The position numbers and the translations under genes were made by a program. 64,000 nucleotides of DNA from an uncultured Dorea sp. (GTDB lineage Bacteria; Bacillota; Clostridia; Lachnospirales; Lachnospiraceae), in the NCBI GenBank assembly GCA_910577685.1, contig CAJTOH010000013.1:1-64000 (forward strand), in the 5' to 3' direction. Below the pieces are notes generated by a model. It made no database searches, was not told the origin of the DNA, and was given only the letters and a program-made list of their open reading frames with translations. Positions 62,669-64,000 of the stretch are shown here, one piece after another (position 1 is the first letter of the stretch; each line of letters starts with the position of its first letter).

Positions 62669-62683
62669 AAGTTTAATTGTCAA
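62655..62683 (-). promoter_or_regulatory. Promoter of srtB-LCP
   Basis: TTGACA, 17 bases, TATAAT on the minus strand: a perfect consensus. Its -10 box lies inside the palindrome at 62649-62668, so a bound repressor would block it. Confidence 0.85.
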
Positions 62684-62748
62684 CTCCTTTAAAGATTTAT
62701 TTTTATACACAAACTATTGATAAAATAGCCTTGAAAGGGTGTGATATC

Positions 62749-63078
62749 ATGAAAAATCTGAAACTTTTACGAAACCAGAGAGGATTAAGCCAACAGAAAT
62801 TGGCCGATATCTTGCATATCAGCCAACAGTCTGTCTATAAGTACGAGAATGATATAACGTCTCCCGATATTGAAACACTAAAGAATATTGCAGATTTTTT
62901 TGAAACATCAATCGACTATGTTGTTGGCTATACGGAGCTTCCCCACAAGATTGAACCAACGGTCAAATTATCACTGAATCAGGATGAAGCCAAATTAATC
63001 CAAAAATACCAAAACCTTTCGCCAAAACGACGCTCTGTGATACACTCTGTTATCGACAGCTACTCCGAGAAGTACTAA
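62749..63078 (+). CDS. XRE-family transcriptional regulator
   Basis: This 109-aa protein has a Cro/C1-type helix-turn-helix at residues 6-60 (LSQQKLADILHISQQSVYKYE, IETLKNIADFFETSIDYVVG) and a short C-terminal helical region, typically for dimer formation. It is divergent from srtB and most likely controls it through the 20-bp palindrome; autoregulation is plausible. AAAGGGTG precedes the ATG at 62749; a frame 24 codons longer lacks a ribosome site. Confidence 0.88.
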   Translation: MKNLKLLRNQRGLSQQKLADILHISQQSVYKYENDITSPDIETLKNIADFFETSIDYVVGYTELPHKIEPTVKLSLNQDEAKLIQKYQNLSPKRRSVIHSVIDSYSEKY

Positions 63079-63137
63079 AGAAAAATCTTCCGTATATTTT
63101 CCGCAGCTCTGCGCACACTAAAAAACGGGGTGATACA

Positions 63138-63317
63138 ATGACTTTCAAAGATGAATTTCCTATTGGATTTACCATGTCTCTGGCACAGCACACCGACATC
63201 CTGACTCAGTTCGCCTCCCTTTCACCGGATGAACAGCAGCGGATTGTGGATGGCTCCCGCCAGGTAAAGAGCCGCAGAGAGATGCAGAATTATGTGGAGA
63301 ATATGTTTCAGGGATAA
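63138..63317 (+). CDS. Small conserved protein of 59 residues
   Basis: This protein, MTFKDEFPIGFTMSLAQHTD and onward, is 59 residues long. ACGGGGTGATACA precedes its ATG as a ribosome site. A pattern of LAQH..IL.QFASLSPDEQQRIVDGSRQVKSRREMQ looks like one helical hairpin; similar small proteins are common in Lachnospiraceae with no known function. It lies 59 bases after the XRE gene in the same direction and shares a terminator region with it. Codon use fits a real gene. Confidence 0.65.
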   Translation: MTFKDEFPIGFTMSLAQHTDILTQFASLSPDEQQRIVDGSRQVKSRREMQNYVENMFQG

Positions 63318-63332
63318 GGGTTTCCTTATCCC
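63311..63332. terminator. Bidirectional terminator between convergent genes
   Basis: GGGATAAGG pairs with CCTTATCCC around a four-base tip. It overlaps the stops of the 59-aa gene and of the peptidase gene on the opposite strand. Confidence 0.6.
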
Positions 63333-64000
63333 TTCTTCTTGCCTTTCTTGTACTGAATCGCCGCCGGGTCTTTGATGGGTTCCTCCCGCATCCACTCCTT
63401 TGTGGCGTCGTTTCGTTTCACCTCTGATTGATGCTGATACAAAAACCTTACCAGCTCATAACAGCTTACCCATATTTCATTATTCCCGTCCCTTTGGGAT
63501 TCGTCAAAAATCAACTGCAGGCCAAAATGCAGATGATATTCGTCAATATTATTTACATTCTCTTCCTTACTGTACCCCGTTCTTCCAATATAACCAATCA
63601 CGTCCCCTGCCTGTACTACGTCCCCCTTCTTAAGTCCTTCCGCGTATGGGCGGTCTTTCCTGAGATGCGCATAATAATAGTAACGCTTCCCGTCGAAACT
63701 GTTGATCCCCACGCGCCATCCCCCGTACTGATTCCAGCCAAGCTCCGCCACATAGCCTGACTCCACGGCGATGACCGGCGTTCCCACCTGCCCCATCATA
63801 TCGTGTCCCAGATGATTTCTCCGATAACCGTAGGTTCTGGACACGCCGAAATCATCGTAATCCGAGTAGGGGAATCCTTTTGCAATAGGGTGAAACGCTT
63901 TCAGGCCGTATACCTTCTTACCTGATACCTCATACTTTCCAACCATGCCGTCCAGCACCGCCCCGTATGCTTCCCGGTAATAGGGATAATATTTCATATC
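63326..64000 (-). CDS. M23-family metallopeptidase, 5' end outside the window
   Basis: The visible 225 residues are the C-terminal part of a LytM-type peptidase. NHLGHDMMGQVGTPVIAVESG has the HxxxD zinc motif, and HLHFGLQLIFD carries the HxH pair; YYAHLRKDRPY lies between. The frame remains open through the last base of the window, so the true start lies beyond it; an ATG at 63997 is only an internal Met. Such enzymes cut peptidoglycan peptides or act as regulators, often with a signal peptide or membrane helix that cannot be seen here. A Lys-rich C-terminal tail ends the chain. Confidence 0.85.
   Translation of the reverse strand, partial: DMKYYPYYREAYGAVLDGMVGKYEVSGKKVYGLKAFHPIAKGFPYSDYDDFGVSRTYGYRRNHLGHDMMGQVGTPVIAVESGYVAELGWNQYGGWRVGINSFDGKRYYYYAHLRKDRPYAEGLKKGDVVQAGDVIGYIGRTGYSKEENVNNIDEYHLHFGLQLIFDESQRDGNNEIWVSCYELVRFLYQHQSEVKRNDATKEWMREEPIKDPAAIQYKKGKKKG

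Noticed and set aside
1..64000. tRNA genes and CRISPR arrays
   Set aside because: No tRNA TpsiC-loop blocks in tRNA context and no regularly spaced short repeats were noticed; a covariance or repeat search would be needed to exclude them fully.

Overview
The window looks like chromosomal DNA of a spore-forming, low-to-medium GC Firmicute, most likely a Lachnospiraceae-type Clostridia. The evidence is spoIVA, the DUF512-der-plsY-gpsA block upstream of spoIVA, the yicC-gmk-rpoZ block, pyrBI with a zinc-binding regulatory subunit, DUF975 and PF06541 membrane proteins, a class B sortase with SPKTG/APKTG-type sorting motifs, and strong AGGAGG ribosome sites throughout. No species can be named from sequence alone. 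No tRNA, CRISPR array or intact transposon was seen.

Left part (1-9.3 kb) is accessory and more AT-rich. It holds a partial AAA+ ATPase gene behind a strong promoter with two TTGGGAC repeats, a graveyard of broken mobile-element genes (JAMM-like protein, ISAs1 transposase, terminase small subunit, RelB/DinJ antitoxin), an amidohydrolase divergent from an HxlR regulator, a large cell-wall glucosaminidase with an APKTG anchor, and a small HTH protein/AraC regulator/MFS transporter cluster.

Middle part (9.3-51 kb) is core metabolism and housekeeping. Leftward blocks are mgsA/dehydrogenase/LbetaH protein/topB/ppk1, asd/argH/queH, a GNAT fusion with cinA-pgsA-rimO, rpoZ-gmk-yicC, a small protein/DHH phosphoesterase/DUF815 ATPase/pheA, the RNase P RNA and a GH13 amylase, rnhA/MBL/mogA-like, and spoIVA/metallophosphoesterase/DUF975-PF06541/gpsA/plsY/der/DUF512. 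Rightward units are a two-gene ABC importer, rqcH (ribosome rescue), pyrBI behind a long leader with a leader ORF and tandem repeats, and prs. PyrBI and Prs feed pyrimidine and nucleotide synthesis, while PlsY, GpsA and PgsA act in phospholipid synthesis.

Right part (51-64 kb) begins with a wall-binding polysaccharide deacetylase. A tight leftward operon leuB-ilvD-ilvB-serC-serA for branched-chain amino acid and serine synthesis follows. Then comes a surface-protein module: class B sortase and an LCP ligase (overlapping genes), a secreted protein ending in a bare SPKTG motif, and a divergent XRE regulator. A perfect 20-bp palindrome covers the -10 box of the sortase promoter. A 59-aa protein and a partial M23 peptidase close the window.

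The most interesting points are the XRE-controlled sortase/LCP module with its anchorless substrate-like protein, the pyrBI leader, the GNAT-membrane-DUF3298-like fusion, a family of AGGGCTGTCGG hairpins scattered between genes, and the operator-like repeats at the AAA+ ATPase promoter. Coordinates of starts were adjusted where a better-placed ribosome site exists.
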